From CAWIVH01 sp963839475 (GTDB taxonomy: Bacteria > Acidobacteriota > UBA6911), in contig CAWIVH010000018.1 in the NCBI GenBank assembly GCA_963839475.1, forward strand, positions 186,001 through 250,000: a stretch of 64,000 bases of DNA, in the 5' to 3' direction. Shown one piece after another: positions 44,801 through 53,258 of the stretch. The translations under genes were made by a program, and so were the position numbers. A model generated the notes under the pieces. That model was given only the letters and a program-made list of their open reading frames with translations. It made no database searches and was not told the DNA's origin. Within the stretch, counting starts at the first letter, position 1. Each line of letters starts with the position of its first letter.

Positions 44801-44817
44801 GGAGGAATCTGATGTAA
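44801..44817 (+). other. Ribosome-binding site followed by a start-stop (ATG-TAA)
   Basis: GGAGG (44801-44805, part of AGGAGG) is spaced 6 bases from ATG at 44812, which is followed at once by TAA. It lies 36 bases before the aminotransferase start, which has its own GGGAGG. It may be a minimal regulatory upstream ORF or chance. Confidence 0.35.
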
Positions 44818-44852
44818 TATCGCTGCTTCAGAAAAACGGGAGGCGCCGGCCG

Positions 44853-45992
44853 ATGAAGTTGATCCAATTCGCGATGGAACGTCTGCAGTCCACTTACGAG
44901 AACCGTGTCCGATATAACCTGTCGGAAAGCAGCGTCCACCCGATGTCGGTCAAAGAACTGATCCCCGACCCGGATTTTCTCGCCCGCCTGCTGGAATCCC
45001 CGCTGATCTACAACCAGAGCAACGGCACCGACGAACTCCGCAGCGAAATCGCGGCGATGTATCCGGGAGCGACGCTGGATAACGTGGAGGTCACGAACGG
45101 CGGGAGCGAAGCGAACTTCGTGAGTGTCTACGCGATGCTCGAGCCGGGCGACGAAGTCATCATCCTTCTGCCGAATTACGGGCAAATTTGGGGGCTTTGC
45201 CAGAGCCTCGGAATGAAGGTGAAGGAAATTCCGCTGCTTGAAAACCTTCATTGGGCGCCCGATCTCGAAGGCCTGGAAGCGGCCGCATCGCCAGCTACCC
45301 GGATGATCGTCGTCACCAACCCGAACAATCCCACCGGGGCAATCCTGACCACCGAAGAAATGGAAGCGATCGTGCGCGTTGCTTCACGCTCGGGGGCCTG
45401 GATCCTGGCCGATGAAATCTACCAGGGTTCCGAACGTAGCGGCGTGACCACTCCCACTTTTTACGGCCGTTACGACCGTGTGATCGTAACCAATGGTCTG
45501 TCCAAGGCCTACGGGCTGCCCGGGCTGCGTATCGGATGGATCGTGGCGCCTGCGGACGTTATCGCCAAAATGTGGTCCTATCACGACTACACCACTATTG
45601 CACCCAACACTCTAAGCGACACTCTGGCCAGGATTGCCATCTCCCCCGAGGGCCGACTCCGGTGCCACGGGCGGACGCGCTCCATCTGCCGCAGCAATTT
45701 CCCCCTGTTCAAAAATTGGATGGAAGAGCACGGTTCTCTCTTCACAATGATCGAGCCCAAAGCCGGAGCCATTGCCTATGTCCACTACAACCTGCCGGTG
45801 AACTCGACCCAACTCATTCACAGGTTGCGCGTCGAAAAGGATGTCCTGATCGTTCCCGGCGACCATTTCGGAATGGACCGGTATCTGCGCATCGGCTACG
45901 GACCTGAGCCCGCCTATCTGCGGGAGGCTCTCGACCTGGTCCACGAATTGATTTCCGAATGGATGGATAACCCGGAGGGGGGTAACCAATGA
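44853..45992 (+). CDS. Class I/II PLP-dependent aminotransferase
   Basis: 379 residues with fold-type I motifs: TNGGSEANFVSVYAMLEPGD, VVTNPNNPTGAILTTEEM, ADEIYQGSE, the PLP lysine in NGLSKAYGLPGLRIGW, and the C-terminal substrate-carboxylate Arg in RYLRIGYG. The substrate cannot be read. Its stop overlaps the homoserine dehydrogenase start (ATGA, 45989-45992), so the two are translated together, which points to amino-acid metabolism around aspartate/homoserine. GGGAGG lies 8 bases before the ATG. Confidence 0.88.
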   Translation: MKLIQFAMERLQSTYENRVRYNLSESSVHPMSVKELIPDPDFLARLLESPLIYNQSNGTDELRSEIAAMYPGATLDNVEVTNGGSEANFVSVYAMLEPGDEVIILLPNYGQIWGLCQSLGMKVKEIPLLENLHWAPDLEGLEAAASPATRMIVVTNPNNPTGAILTTEEMEAIVRVASRSGAWILADEIYQGSERSGVTTPTFYGRYDRVIVTNGLSKAYGLPGLRIGWIVAPADVIAKMWSYHDYTTIAPNTLSDTLARIAISPEGRLRCHGRTRSICRSNFPLFKNWMEEHGSLFTMIEPKAGAIAYVHYNLPVNSTQLIHRLRVEKDVLIVPGDHFGMDRYLRIGYGPEPAYLREALDLVHELISEWMDNPEGGNQ

Positions 45993-47035
45993 GTCCCGAA
46001 ACCAGGCTGATCAATCTCGCCCTGCTGGGCTTCGGCCATGTCGGCCGAGCCTTCGCGAAGCTCATGCTCGAACGCCGCGCCTGGTTCCGGAAAGAATTCG
46101 GCATGGAGTGGAAAATCACCGGGATCGCCACAAAAAATCATGGAATGGCGATCGATCCCGACGGACTGCCCGTGTCGAACATCCTGCGAGGTTCGTCCGC
46201 CAGGCTGGATCTCGACCGCTACCACGACGGCCCTGCATGCCCCTCACCGACCGATTTCGTGCGCCAGTGCGGCGCCGACGTTCTGTTCGAATCGACCGCG
46301 TTCGATCTCAGCGGGGAGCCGGCCGCAACCTACATCCGCGAAGCGCTCTCCGCGGGGCTTCACGTGGTCACGGTGAACAAGGCTCCCGTCGCCATGCGAT
46401 TCAAGGAACTCACGCGGCTGGCCCGGCAGCGCACGGTGCGCTTCCTTTACGAAGGGACGGTGATGGACGGCGCCCCGGTGTTCAACCTGGTGAGGCAAAC
46501 GCTCCCGTCCACGCGGATTTTGTCGCTGCGAGGCATTCTCAACAGCACTACCAACTACATTCTGACCCAGATGGAGCAAGGGGCTTCTTTCGAAGCAGGC
46601 CTGGAATACGCTCGCAATCAAGGGATCGCCGAAGCCGACCCGTCTCTCGACATCGAAGGATGGGATGCCGCAGCTAAAGTGTCCATCCTCATCCAGGCGA
46701 TGATGGGAGCAACCGTGAAGCCGGACGAGATCAAACGGGAAGGGATTTCAGAGGACACCGGCAAGCTGGTCCGCCAAGCCGTCAGGCGCGACCGGCGCAT
46801 ACGCCTGGTCGCCCGGGCCTATCGGCAGGGAGGGCGCGTGATCGGCAAGGTGGAACCGGAGGAACTGGAGATTTTCGATCCGCTGGCCGCAATTCGAGGA
46901 TGGAGCAACATCCTGATCCTGAACACAGACACGATGCGCGAGCTCGCGATCGTCGAGAACAATCCCAGCGTGCAGCAGACCGCCTTCGCGTTGTTCAGCG
47001 ACCTTGTAACCCTGTTAAAACGCCCTCAGGCCTGA
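45989..47035 (+). CDS. hom: Homoserine dehydrogenase (short form, no ACT domain)
   Basis: 348 residues. The NAD(P)-binding motif is LLGFGHVGRAFAKLML. The catalytic core is recognised by TVNKAPVAMRFKEL, GILNSTTNYILTQME and the stretch GIAEADPSLDIEGWDAAAKV. It ends without the C-terminal ACT regulatory domain found in many bacterial enzymes, so threonine feedback would be absent. It reduces aspartate semialdehyde to homoserine. No homoserine kinase, threonine synthase or aspartokinase is nearby. GGAGGGGGG lies just before the ATG. Confidence 0.9.
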   Translation: MSPETRLINLALLGFGHVGRAFAKLMLERRAWFRKEFGMEWKITGIATKNHGMAIDPDGLPVSNILRGSSARLDLDRYHDGPACPSPTDFVRQCGADVLFESTAFDLSGEPAATYIREALSAGLHVVTVNKAPVAMRFKELTRLARQRTVRFLYEGTVMDGAPVFNLVRQTLPSTRILSLRGILNSTTNYILTQMEQGASFEAGLEYARNQGIAEADPSLDIEGWDAAAKVSILIQAMMGATVKPDEIKREGISEDTGKLVRQAVRRDRRIRLVARAYRQGGRVIGKVEPEELEIFDPLAAIRGWSNILILNTDTMRELAIVENNPSVQQTAFALFSDLVTLLKRPQA

Positions 47036-47105
47036 TCCGCAGGGAAAATCGCTGTCGGAGTATCACTTCAGCCACCGCCTACCCCATTGGATTCATGTGG
47101 GTCCA

Positions 47106-47478
47106 GGATTCACAGGCTGTCCCAAAACCTCAAAACGATGCATTATGGATCGGGCTTTCAGCCCTCTCTGCCGAGCTGGCTTGACCCCAGGGCTTCGCCC
47201 TGGGCTGTTATGAAATCGGGCCTTCGGCCCTTCATATATCGTAAAGGCAAACCCTTCCGCGAATTGTGAGCGCTAGGGAGTCTTCGACCCTCCATAACTC
47301 AGCAAAAGCTGCAATTCTGCAATCGGCGAGCGCTGAAAGCGCCATCCCATACCAGCCTCGTCGCAGATCCCGCGACGCGGGAGGGCAACGCCCCAGGAAA
47401 AATGCATAGATAAGAGAAAGGGCTGAAAGCCCGCTCCATAACTGCAGTCTAGCCAGTTCTGAGACACCCTACGAATCC
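47106..47478. repeat. MITE-like palindromic repeat island
   Basis: Two 59-base ends (47106-47164 and 47420-47478) are inverted copies matching at 40 of 59 positions, with the inner 19 nearly perfect. Between and within them are five short palindromes of the same plan: GGGCTTTCAGCCC (47152), CCCAGGGCTTCGCCCTGGG (47186), GGGCCTTCGGCCC (47218), GCGCTGAAAGCGC (47330) and GGGCTGAAAGCCC (47420). There is no ORF with support. It fills the 505-bp gap between hom and the SDR gene. Confidence 0.7.
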
Positions 47479-47540
47479 CGGGCCCATATAATTATGCAAT
47501 TTCCTATGAAAAACGGAATCATCCGCACCCGCGAGAAGGG

Positions 47541-48275
47541 TTACACACCCCAGGCGCCGCTGAGATGAATGTTGGTGCCGTTGACATAGCGGGCTTCATC
47601 CGACAGAAGATACCAAACTGCGCCGGCCACATCTTCCGGGCTGCCGATATACCCTGCAGGTATGTTTTTGACCGTATTGGACAGCTCGTCGAGAGGTGCG
47701 CTGCCGGTTTCTATAAACCCGGGCGATATGGCGTTGACGGTGATGCCGTGCGGCGCGAGCACCTTAGCGAGAGAGCGAGTGAGGATCAAAACTCCTACCT
47801 TGGCAATATAGTGCGCGGTGATAAACGGCTGTCCGACCGCCTGGTCGGCATTTGCCATAGAGAAGTTGACAATGCGCCCCCAGCCTCTAGCCTTCATACC
47901 CGGAGCCGCCGCGCGGCAAAGGTAAAAGATCGGATGGAGGTTGTTGTCGAACATTTCGTTCCAGCCCTCCACGCTCTCCTCCATCACGTGGATGCGGTGG
48001 TAGGGCCCGGCACAATTGATCAGGGCGTCAATCCTGCCGAAGCGGGATTCCACCTCCCGGACCAATTTTTCAGCCGCATCGGGATCCGACACATCGGAGC
48101 GAACGCAGAGGCATTCGGCTCCCAGGCGCCGCACTTCGGCGTCGAAAGAAGCCGCTTCTTCCGCGCTGGAGCGATAGCAGTTGGCCACCGACCAGCCCCT
48201 CGACGCCAACATCAGCCCGACAGCCCGTCCGATGCCCTTCACACCGCCGCTGATCAAGGCTATCTTCGATGACAT
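47541..48275 (-). CDS. Short-chain dehydrogenase/reductase, FabG-like, with shifted catalytic Tyr
   Basis: A 244-residue classical SDR: ALISGGVKGIGRAVGLML, CVRSDVSDPDAAEKLV, LINCAGPYHR, VNFSMANA and PHGITVNAISPGFIETG. At the active site the usual YxxxK is AHYIAKVG: the Tyr lies three, not four, residues before the Lys and His occupies the normal Tyr position, as if one residue were lost. If real, activity may be altered. A role in 3-oxoacyl reduction is suggested by the acyl-CoA synthetase 73 bp upstream, but substrate is unknown. Confidence 0.85.
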   Translation of the reverse strand: MSSKIALISGGVKGIGRAVGLMLASRGWSVANCYRSSAEEAASFDAEVRRLGAECLCVRSDVSDPDAAEKLVREVESRFGRIDALINCAGPYHRIHVMEESVEGWNEMFDNNLHPIFYLCRAAAPGMKARGWGRIVNFSMANADQAVGQPFITAHYIAKVGVLILTRSLAKVLAPHGITVNAISPGFIETGSAPLDELSNTVKNIPAGYIGSPEDVAGAVWYLLSDEARYVNGTNIHLSGAWGV

Positions 48276-48348
48276 GCGCTTCCAGCCCTTCCTTTGGTGG
48301 TTATCATCCGAAAACCCGCCGCACGCATCATCCGCGACCCCAGGACCA

Positions 48349-50091
48349 TCACTTCCTCGACAAAGAGGCGAGGCTCGACGATTTGCCGGTGTACAGGTAC
48401 CTTTTTATTTTCCGTGTGGTAGTTTTCTCGAATTCCTCGTGACGCACCGTCAAACGGGTTACGCGCTTGAACGGCGCCAGGTTTTTGCAGCGCTCCTTGA
48501 CTTCGGAACGGAGGATCGACTCGACCCTCGCGTTGTCTACCGCCCCTGTTTTTTCGAGCCCGTCGGTGATGAAGCGTTCGGCGTTCGGCACCACGATGGC
48601 ATTGATCTCCGGCTCTTCGTTGGGATCCGTGGGCGCGGAACCCCACACCAGGCACTCCAGCACATAAGGGGACCGCAGCAATTCGGCTTCCACTTCTTCG
48701 GGGTAGACCTTTTTACCGCCGGGAGTCACGATGACCGCCTTCTTCCTTCCCTGAATATGCAGGAATCCGTCCTCATCGATGTAGCCGAGGTCTCCGGTGT
48801 GAAGCCACCCGTCGACAATCGCGTCGCGCGTGGCTTCCGGGTTGTTGTAGTACCCCTTCATGATGTTGGGTCCCCGCGCCAGGATTTCACCATCCTCGGC
48901 GATTTTTAATTCCACGCTCGGCATGGGCAGCCCGGCGGCGTCATCTTTGAAAGCTTCATCGCGGTTCACGGCGAGGATGGGGGAGGCTTCGGTGAGGCCG
49001 TATCCCTGGAGGAAGGTTATGCCCAGCTCGCGGAAGCCCCTGGCCACCTCGGGATCCACCGCAGCCCCGCCTGAAATCATGATTCTCAATCCACCCCCGA
49101 AGCGTTCATGCAGCTTGGAGAAAACCTTCCGCCGGATGTCTTTGCCCAGCACTTTCTCGCTCAGGTTGGCGACTGTCTTGGCGGCGTTGACCTTCCACAT
49201 CCCTTTCTCCGCCATCCCGGCTTGGATTTTTTTGTACATGGCATGCCACAGCAGCGGGACTCCCAGCATCGCGGTTGCTTTGGTCTCCGCGAGATTCTCG
49301 GCAACCCGGCGCAGATTTTCAGCATAGGAGGTCAGCGAGCCCCGATAGAGACCCAGCAAGAACCCATCCGTGCATTCATAGCAATGATGCATGGGAAGCA
49401 CCGAGAGAAACCGGTCATCGGATCTCAGGTTGACCCATTTAACCGCATCCACAATATTGCTGGCCACATTGGCATGGGTCAGCATGACGCCCTTCGAATT
49501 CCCCATGGTGCCCGACGTGAAAAGGATCGAGAGGATATGATCCGGGGTGATGGTCCGCTCGGCAAAATCATTCTTTCCCGATGCGATCCGGCTGGTTCCC
49601 ATCCGCCGCAGCTGCCCGAAACCCATGGCGCCTTCGGTTTCGCTTTCTTCATCCATGTTCACGACGTAGGCGAGTGCCGGAAGCTTTTTCTGGATCTCCT
49701 GCAGCATTTCGACATGTTTGGCGTCCGTGATGATGGCGTTGGCGCCGGACAAGTAGAGGATGTGGTACACCTCGGTCTCGCGCAGGTCCCGGTCGATCGG
49801 CACGCATACAATCCCGGTGCAGGCGGCAGCCAGGTAGCTGATGGCCCATTCGGGCCGGTTGTCGCTGACGATCGCTACCTTGTTTTCGACCGGCTGCAGA
49901 TCGAGGGCGGCCATGCCGCAGGCCAGTTCCTCGACCGCCACGCGCAGCTGCCTATAGGTGATCGGAATCCAGGTGCCGTGCTTTTTGTATTGGAGAGCGA
50001 TTCGTTCCCCGTATCGGTCGGTTCCGTCGACGAACATCTGGCGGATATCGACAATAGGTTCAGTCGGGTACTCAGGGTACTTTCCTTTCAT
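48349..50091 (-). CDS. AMP-forming long-chain acyl-CoA synthetase
   Basis: About 580 residues of the ANL superfamily: the phosphate-binding loop ILFTSGTMGNSKGVMLTHAN, GYGLTEASPILAVN, HTGDLGYIDEDGFLHIQGR with KKAVIVTPGGKKVYPEE, and a C-terminal catalytic lysine region TTRKIKRYL. It activates fatty acids via acyl-adenylate to acyl-CoA. The start is ATG 50091 (GTG 50097 also in frame). It is 13 bp downstream of the DUF2088 gene on the same strand, hence probably one operon. Confidence 0.9.
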   Translation of the reverse strand: MKGKYPEYPTEPIVDIRQMFVDGTDRYGERIALQYKKHGTWIPITYRQLRVAVEELACGMAALDLQPVENKVAIVSDNRPEWAISYLAAACTGIVCVPIDRDLRETEVYHILYLSGANAIITDAKHVEMLQEIQKKLPALAYVVNMDEESETEGAMGFGQLRRMGTSRIASGKNDFAERTITPDHILSILFTSGTMGNSKGVMLTHANVASNIVDAVKWVNLRSDDRFLSVLPMHHCYECTDGFLLGLYRGSLTSYAENLRRVAENLAETKATAMLGVPLLWHAMYKKIQAGMAEKGMWKVNAAKTVANLSEKVLGKDIRRKVFSKLHERFGGGLRIMISGGAAVDPEVARGFRELGITFLQGYGLTEASPILAVNRDEAFKDDAAGLPMPSVELKIAEDGEILARGPNIMKGYYNNPEATRDAIVDGWLHTGDLGYIDEDGFLHIQGRKKAVIVTPGGKKVYPEEVEAELLRSPYVLECLVWGSAPTDPNEEPEINAIVVPNAERFITDGLEKTGAVDNARVESILRSEVKERCKNLAPFKRVTRLTVRHEEFEKTTTRKIKRYLYTGKSSSLASLSRK

Positions 50092-50110
50092 CCACACCTC
50101 GATCTACTGT

Positions 50111-51406
50111 TTACAGGATTGTGCCGCGGCTGTGAAATTCAGCCGGCATGGCCAGCATGGGACCCAGCTCTCCGGAAGAATCCGGCTGCAGCGGCGCCGG
50201 GCTACCGAGGATTTCCAGATCTCCACGGTTGCCGATCTCACGAACCAGCGCACTGGATATGTCCACTCCAGTCAGATGCAGCGTATCTTGAATACGCACC
50301 ACGCGTGCTTTCTCCGGCTCGGTGAGCCCTATGGTGCCAAGAGAATACTCCAGCCCTTCCAGATCCGACTCGCAGACGATGGGAACGCGACCTTTTTCCG
50401 GGTTTCCCGCGATCAGGCAATTGATGGAGGTTACGCGCCGGTCCATCTTATCGACCACGCGCCTGTGAGCGAAGTCGGCCAAACCGATCCCCGTGGCGTT
50501 ACCCATGCTTTCTTCGGTAAGGTCCCGCACATAGATGCGCTTAATGCGTGGTTTCGAGGGCTCAACAGCAACTATGTTATAGAAGCGGCCGATGACATTG
50601 GTATCCATTCCGGAGCCGCTGATGTTTTTGCCCATGGCATCCACGATCAGGAGATCGATTTCGTCGAATGGCAGCTTTGCCGCAAGGTTTTTCGCTTTGC
50701 GCAGCAATTCACGCTCGGAGGCAACAATCTCGCCTGGAGCCAGCGCGCGGAGCATGGCCGTTTCATCGTAGGCATTCTCCACAATGGCAAGGCCGCACAG
50801 GATTCTGGCTTTCTCGATCACCACGGACGCCAAGGATTCGACCAGCCGGTCAAATCCATAATCGGCGAAAGCCTTATGGTATACCCGCGCTCCTTCCTGC
50901 TTTCCCATTCCGATAAGCATCATTTTCATGATGCCGCTCTCGATCTCACCCTTGAACTCCGTGTGGGGTTTCACGCGATTCACGGCTATCACATGGTCCG
51001 CAGCTGAGGCGTGGCGGTCGAGAAAAACCGGTATCCCCTCAGGCGACATTCCTATCTGCACCGTGGCCATGTCCGAAAGCACCGGGCAGCCCATCGTCGT
51101 TTCGGTTATGCCGAAGTGCGCAAGTACCAGGGATTGCCCATCGGCGGTGCCGCCGCCGTGGCTGCCCATGGCCGGAAAAATGAAGGGCTGACCCTGACGA
51201 TACCGGACATAATCGACCACGCAGCGGAGGATCCTGTCGATGTTGCGGATGCCCCGGCTCCCGCAGGTGATCCCAACCCGCGCTCCTCGCCGAATCGCAT
51301 TCGGAGGGATTGTCCTGTCCAGTTCCTCCCGCACGGCAAACCGCAGATCGTCTACCCGCTCACGAACGAACATTTGGCGCACGGGGTACATCTCGGGATA
51401 ACGCAT
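50111..51406 (-). CDS. LarA-N/DUF2088 (lactate racemase domain-like) protein
   Basis: 431 residues: ITCGSRGIRNIDRILRCV, PAMGSHGGGTADGQ, VNRVKPHTEFKGEIESG, IMKMMLIGMGKQEGARVYHK and VDAMGKNISGSGMDTNVIGR. These match the DUF2088/LarA N-terminal family. Only the characterised LarA binds the nickel-pincer cofactor; this branch has no assigned reaction, and no larB/C/E genes are nearby. AGAGGA precedes the ATG by 5 bases. It lies 10 bp after the Lon-domain gene and 13-20 bp before the acyl-CoA synthetase gene. Confidence 0.8.
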   Translation of the reverse strand: MRYPEMYPVRQMFVRERVDDLRFAVREELDRTIPPNAIRRGARVGITCGSRGIRNIDRILRCVVDYVRYRQGQPFIFPAMGSHGGGTADGQSLVLAHFGITETTMGCPVLSDMATVQIGMSPEGIPVFLDRHASAADHVIAVNRVKPHTEFKGEIESGIMKMMLIGMGKQEGARVYHKAFADYGFDRLVESLASVVIEKARILCGLAIVENAYDETAMLRALAPGEIVASERELLRKAKNLAAKLPFDEIDLLIVDAMGKNISGSGMDTNVIGRFYNIVAVEPSKPRIKRIYVRDLTEESMGNATGIGLADFAHRRVVDKMDRRVTSINCLIAGNPEKGRVPIVCESDLEGLEYSLGTIGLTEPEKARVVRIQDTLHLTGVDISSALVREIGNRGDLEILGSPAPLQPDSSGELGPMLAMPAEFHSRGTIL

Positions 51407-51416
51407 AGCATCCTCT

Positions 51417-52073
51417 TCAATTCAGGCGCGGATCCTCGGGCTTCAGGTGCTCGAACTTCCGGACCAGGACCAGGGCTTCCAGCTGGCGCTGCAGAGGCGG
51501 AATCAGAAGGTCGCAGCGTTCCATGACATCATCCACCTCCAACAATACCTGCCGCTCTTCCGCCGGGAGATTCAAAACCGTGGCTGTCATATTCACCAGC
51601 GCCTCAAACTCGAGGTTCAAGATCATTTGGGGAGATCGCCGGCCGCCGCTGACCGCCAATTCGGAATAGCGGCAGAAGAGACCGGCCAGCCGGTCCCGCC
51701 GATGGGCCACTTCGGGCCGGGATTCGTCGCACAGACTTTCCGGTATGGCCTCCACCTCCCCGAGCCGGTAGGGGGTGTGCACGATTTCGCGCACCACCCG
51801 CACACGCTGCATTCCTGCGATTACAATGTTGAATTTCCCCCCTTCCAACTCCTCGTGCGACTCGATCCGGCCGACGCATGCGATCTCGTGAACCGGGGGG
51901 GATTTTTCGTAATCGGCTTCCCAACCTTCCTTGAGCAGGGCAATGGCGATCCGTCCGTCACCATCGATCGCTTCACGGGTCATGGTCCTATATCGCTGCT
52001 CGAATATGTGCAAGGGCAGCAGGACTTTGGGAAACAGAACCACGTTCGGCAAAGGAAAAATCGGCACGATCAT
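51417..52073 (-). CDS. Lon N-terminal (LAN) domain protein
   Basis: 218 residues consisting of a Lon substrate-binding domain alone: VPIFPLPNVVLFPKVLLPLH, IFEQRYRTMTREAI, GRIAIALLK, ACVGRIESHEELEGGKFNIV and GMQRVRVV, then a helical tail. The AAA and protease domains of Lon are absent. Stand-alone members are common and of uncertain function, probably peptide or protein binding. It is the first gene of the minus-strand group ending with the SDR gene, and is divergent from proline dehydrogenase. Confidence 0.9.
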   Translation of the reverse strand: MIVPIFPLPNVVLFPKVLLPLHIFEQRYRTMTREAIDGDGRIAIALLKEGWEADYEKSPPVHEIACVGRIESHEELEGGKFNIVIAGMQRVRVVREIVHTPYRLGEVEAIPESLCDESRPEVAHRRDRLAGLFCRYSELAVSGGRRSPQMILNLEFEALVNMTATVLNLPAEERQVLLEVDDVMERCDLLIPPLQRQLEALVLVRKFEHLKPEDPRLN

Positions 52074-52349
52074 TTGGGTGGATATTATGCCGGATTCATT
52101 TTCCCGTCAACGCCCTCAGAAAAAACGGGGGCAGCCATCGAAATTCCAGCAAAATCTTCGAAAAATAGGGTTTAGCCGGCGGCAAATTCGGCGACTGTCC
52201 CCGTTTAGGCTTATTGCTACAAACCAGGCATCTGTGGCAGCCACTCTCTGGTACAATCGCCGCGCCTGTCCGGTATCCGGGTACTCCGGGCCGGTACGGT
52301 TTTGTGGAATAGTATCCTGTGTCCCGGACCAAAAGAGAGGTAATTCATA

Positions 52350-53258
52350 ATGCGCGCCCTCCTGCTGTTCCTTTCCCATAGGGAAGGATTTAAAAATTTC
52401 ATCCTTCGATTCAAGATCGTACAGAAAGCCGCCTGGCGATTTGTTGCCGGCGAAACCCTGGACGATGCCATCCGTGCGGTTCGCGAAACCAATAAGCTCA
52501 ACATCCGCGGAACCCTTGATCTCCTGGGCGAAAACACGCACTCGCGCGAAGACGCTGAGAGATCAGCCGCGGAGGTGCGGGCCATGTTCGACCGTATTCA
52601 GGCCGAGAAAGTGGACTGCAACGTATCCGTCAAGCTCACCCAGCTTGGACTGGATCTCGACACCGACTTCTGCCGGCAGAACCTTTCAACCATCGTCCGG
52701 AAGGCCGGGGATCACGGAAATTTCGTGCGCGTGGATATGGAGGATCACACCTATACGGACCGGACGCTGAATATCGTCCAGAGCATCCACAAGGAAATGA
52801 ACAATGTCGGAATCGTGCTCCAGTCCTATCTCTACCGGACCGAAAAGGATCTGCTCGAGCTGCTGAAATCCGGCATCCGGGTGCGGCTGTGCAAGGGCGC
52901 CTATCTGGAACCCGAATCGGTGGCGTTCAAGAAAAAAGCCGACACCGACCGGAACTTCGTGAAGTTGACCGGGATGCTGCTGGATAGCGGGCTTTATCAT
53001 GCTATTGCGACCCACGACGAAGCCATGATCGCCGCGACCCTCCGCCACGCTGCGCAAAACGGGATTGGAAAAGAGCGTTTCGAATTCCAGATGCTCAACG
53101 GCGTGCGGCGCGATCTGCAGGTGAAGCTCGCGCGAGAAGGCTACAATGTGAGGATCTACATTCCCTACGGCAGGCGCTGGTATCCCTACTTCATGAGGCG
53201 GCTGGCCGAGCGGCCGGCCAATGTGTTTTTCATCCTGAAGAACCTGATGAGGGGTTAG
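52350..53258 (+). CDS. Proline dehydrogenase
   Basis: A 302-residue TIM-barrel flavoenzyme of the stand-alone PRODH type: FVAGETLDDAIRAVRETN, VSVKLTQLGLDLD, FVRVDMEDHTYTDRTL, RVRLCKGAYLEPESVAF, AIATHDEAMIAA, FEFQMLNGVRRDLQ and the proline-binding YGRRWYPYFMRRLAERP. It oxidises proline to pyrroline-5-carboxylate and feeds electrons to quinone. No P5C dehydrogenase is adjacent. AGAGGT precedes the ATG. A TACAAT-like -10 lies near 52252 in the 276-bp upstream gap, which has no other feature. Its 3' end overlaps the convergent YhaN-like gene by 29 bp. Confidence 0.92.
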   Translation: MRALLLFLSHREGFKNFILRFKIVQKAAWRFVAGETLDDAIRAVRETNKLNIRGTLDLLGENTHSREDAERSAAEVRAMFDRIQAEKVDCNVSVKLTQLGLDLDTDFCRQNLSTIVRKAGDHGNFVRVDMEDHTYTDRTLNIVQSIHKEMNNVGIVLQSYLYRTEKDLLELLKSGIRVRLCKGAYLEPESVAFKKKADTDRNFVKLTGMLLDSGLYHAIATHDEAMIAATLRHAAQNGIGKERFEFQMLNGVRRDLQVKLAREGYNVRIYIPYGRRWYPYFMRRLAERPANVFFILKNLMRG

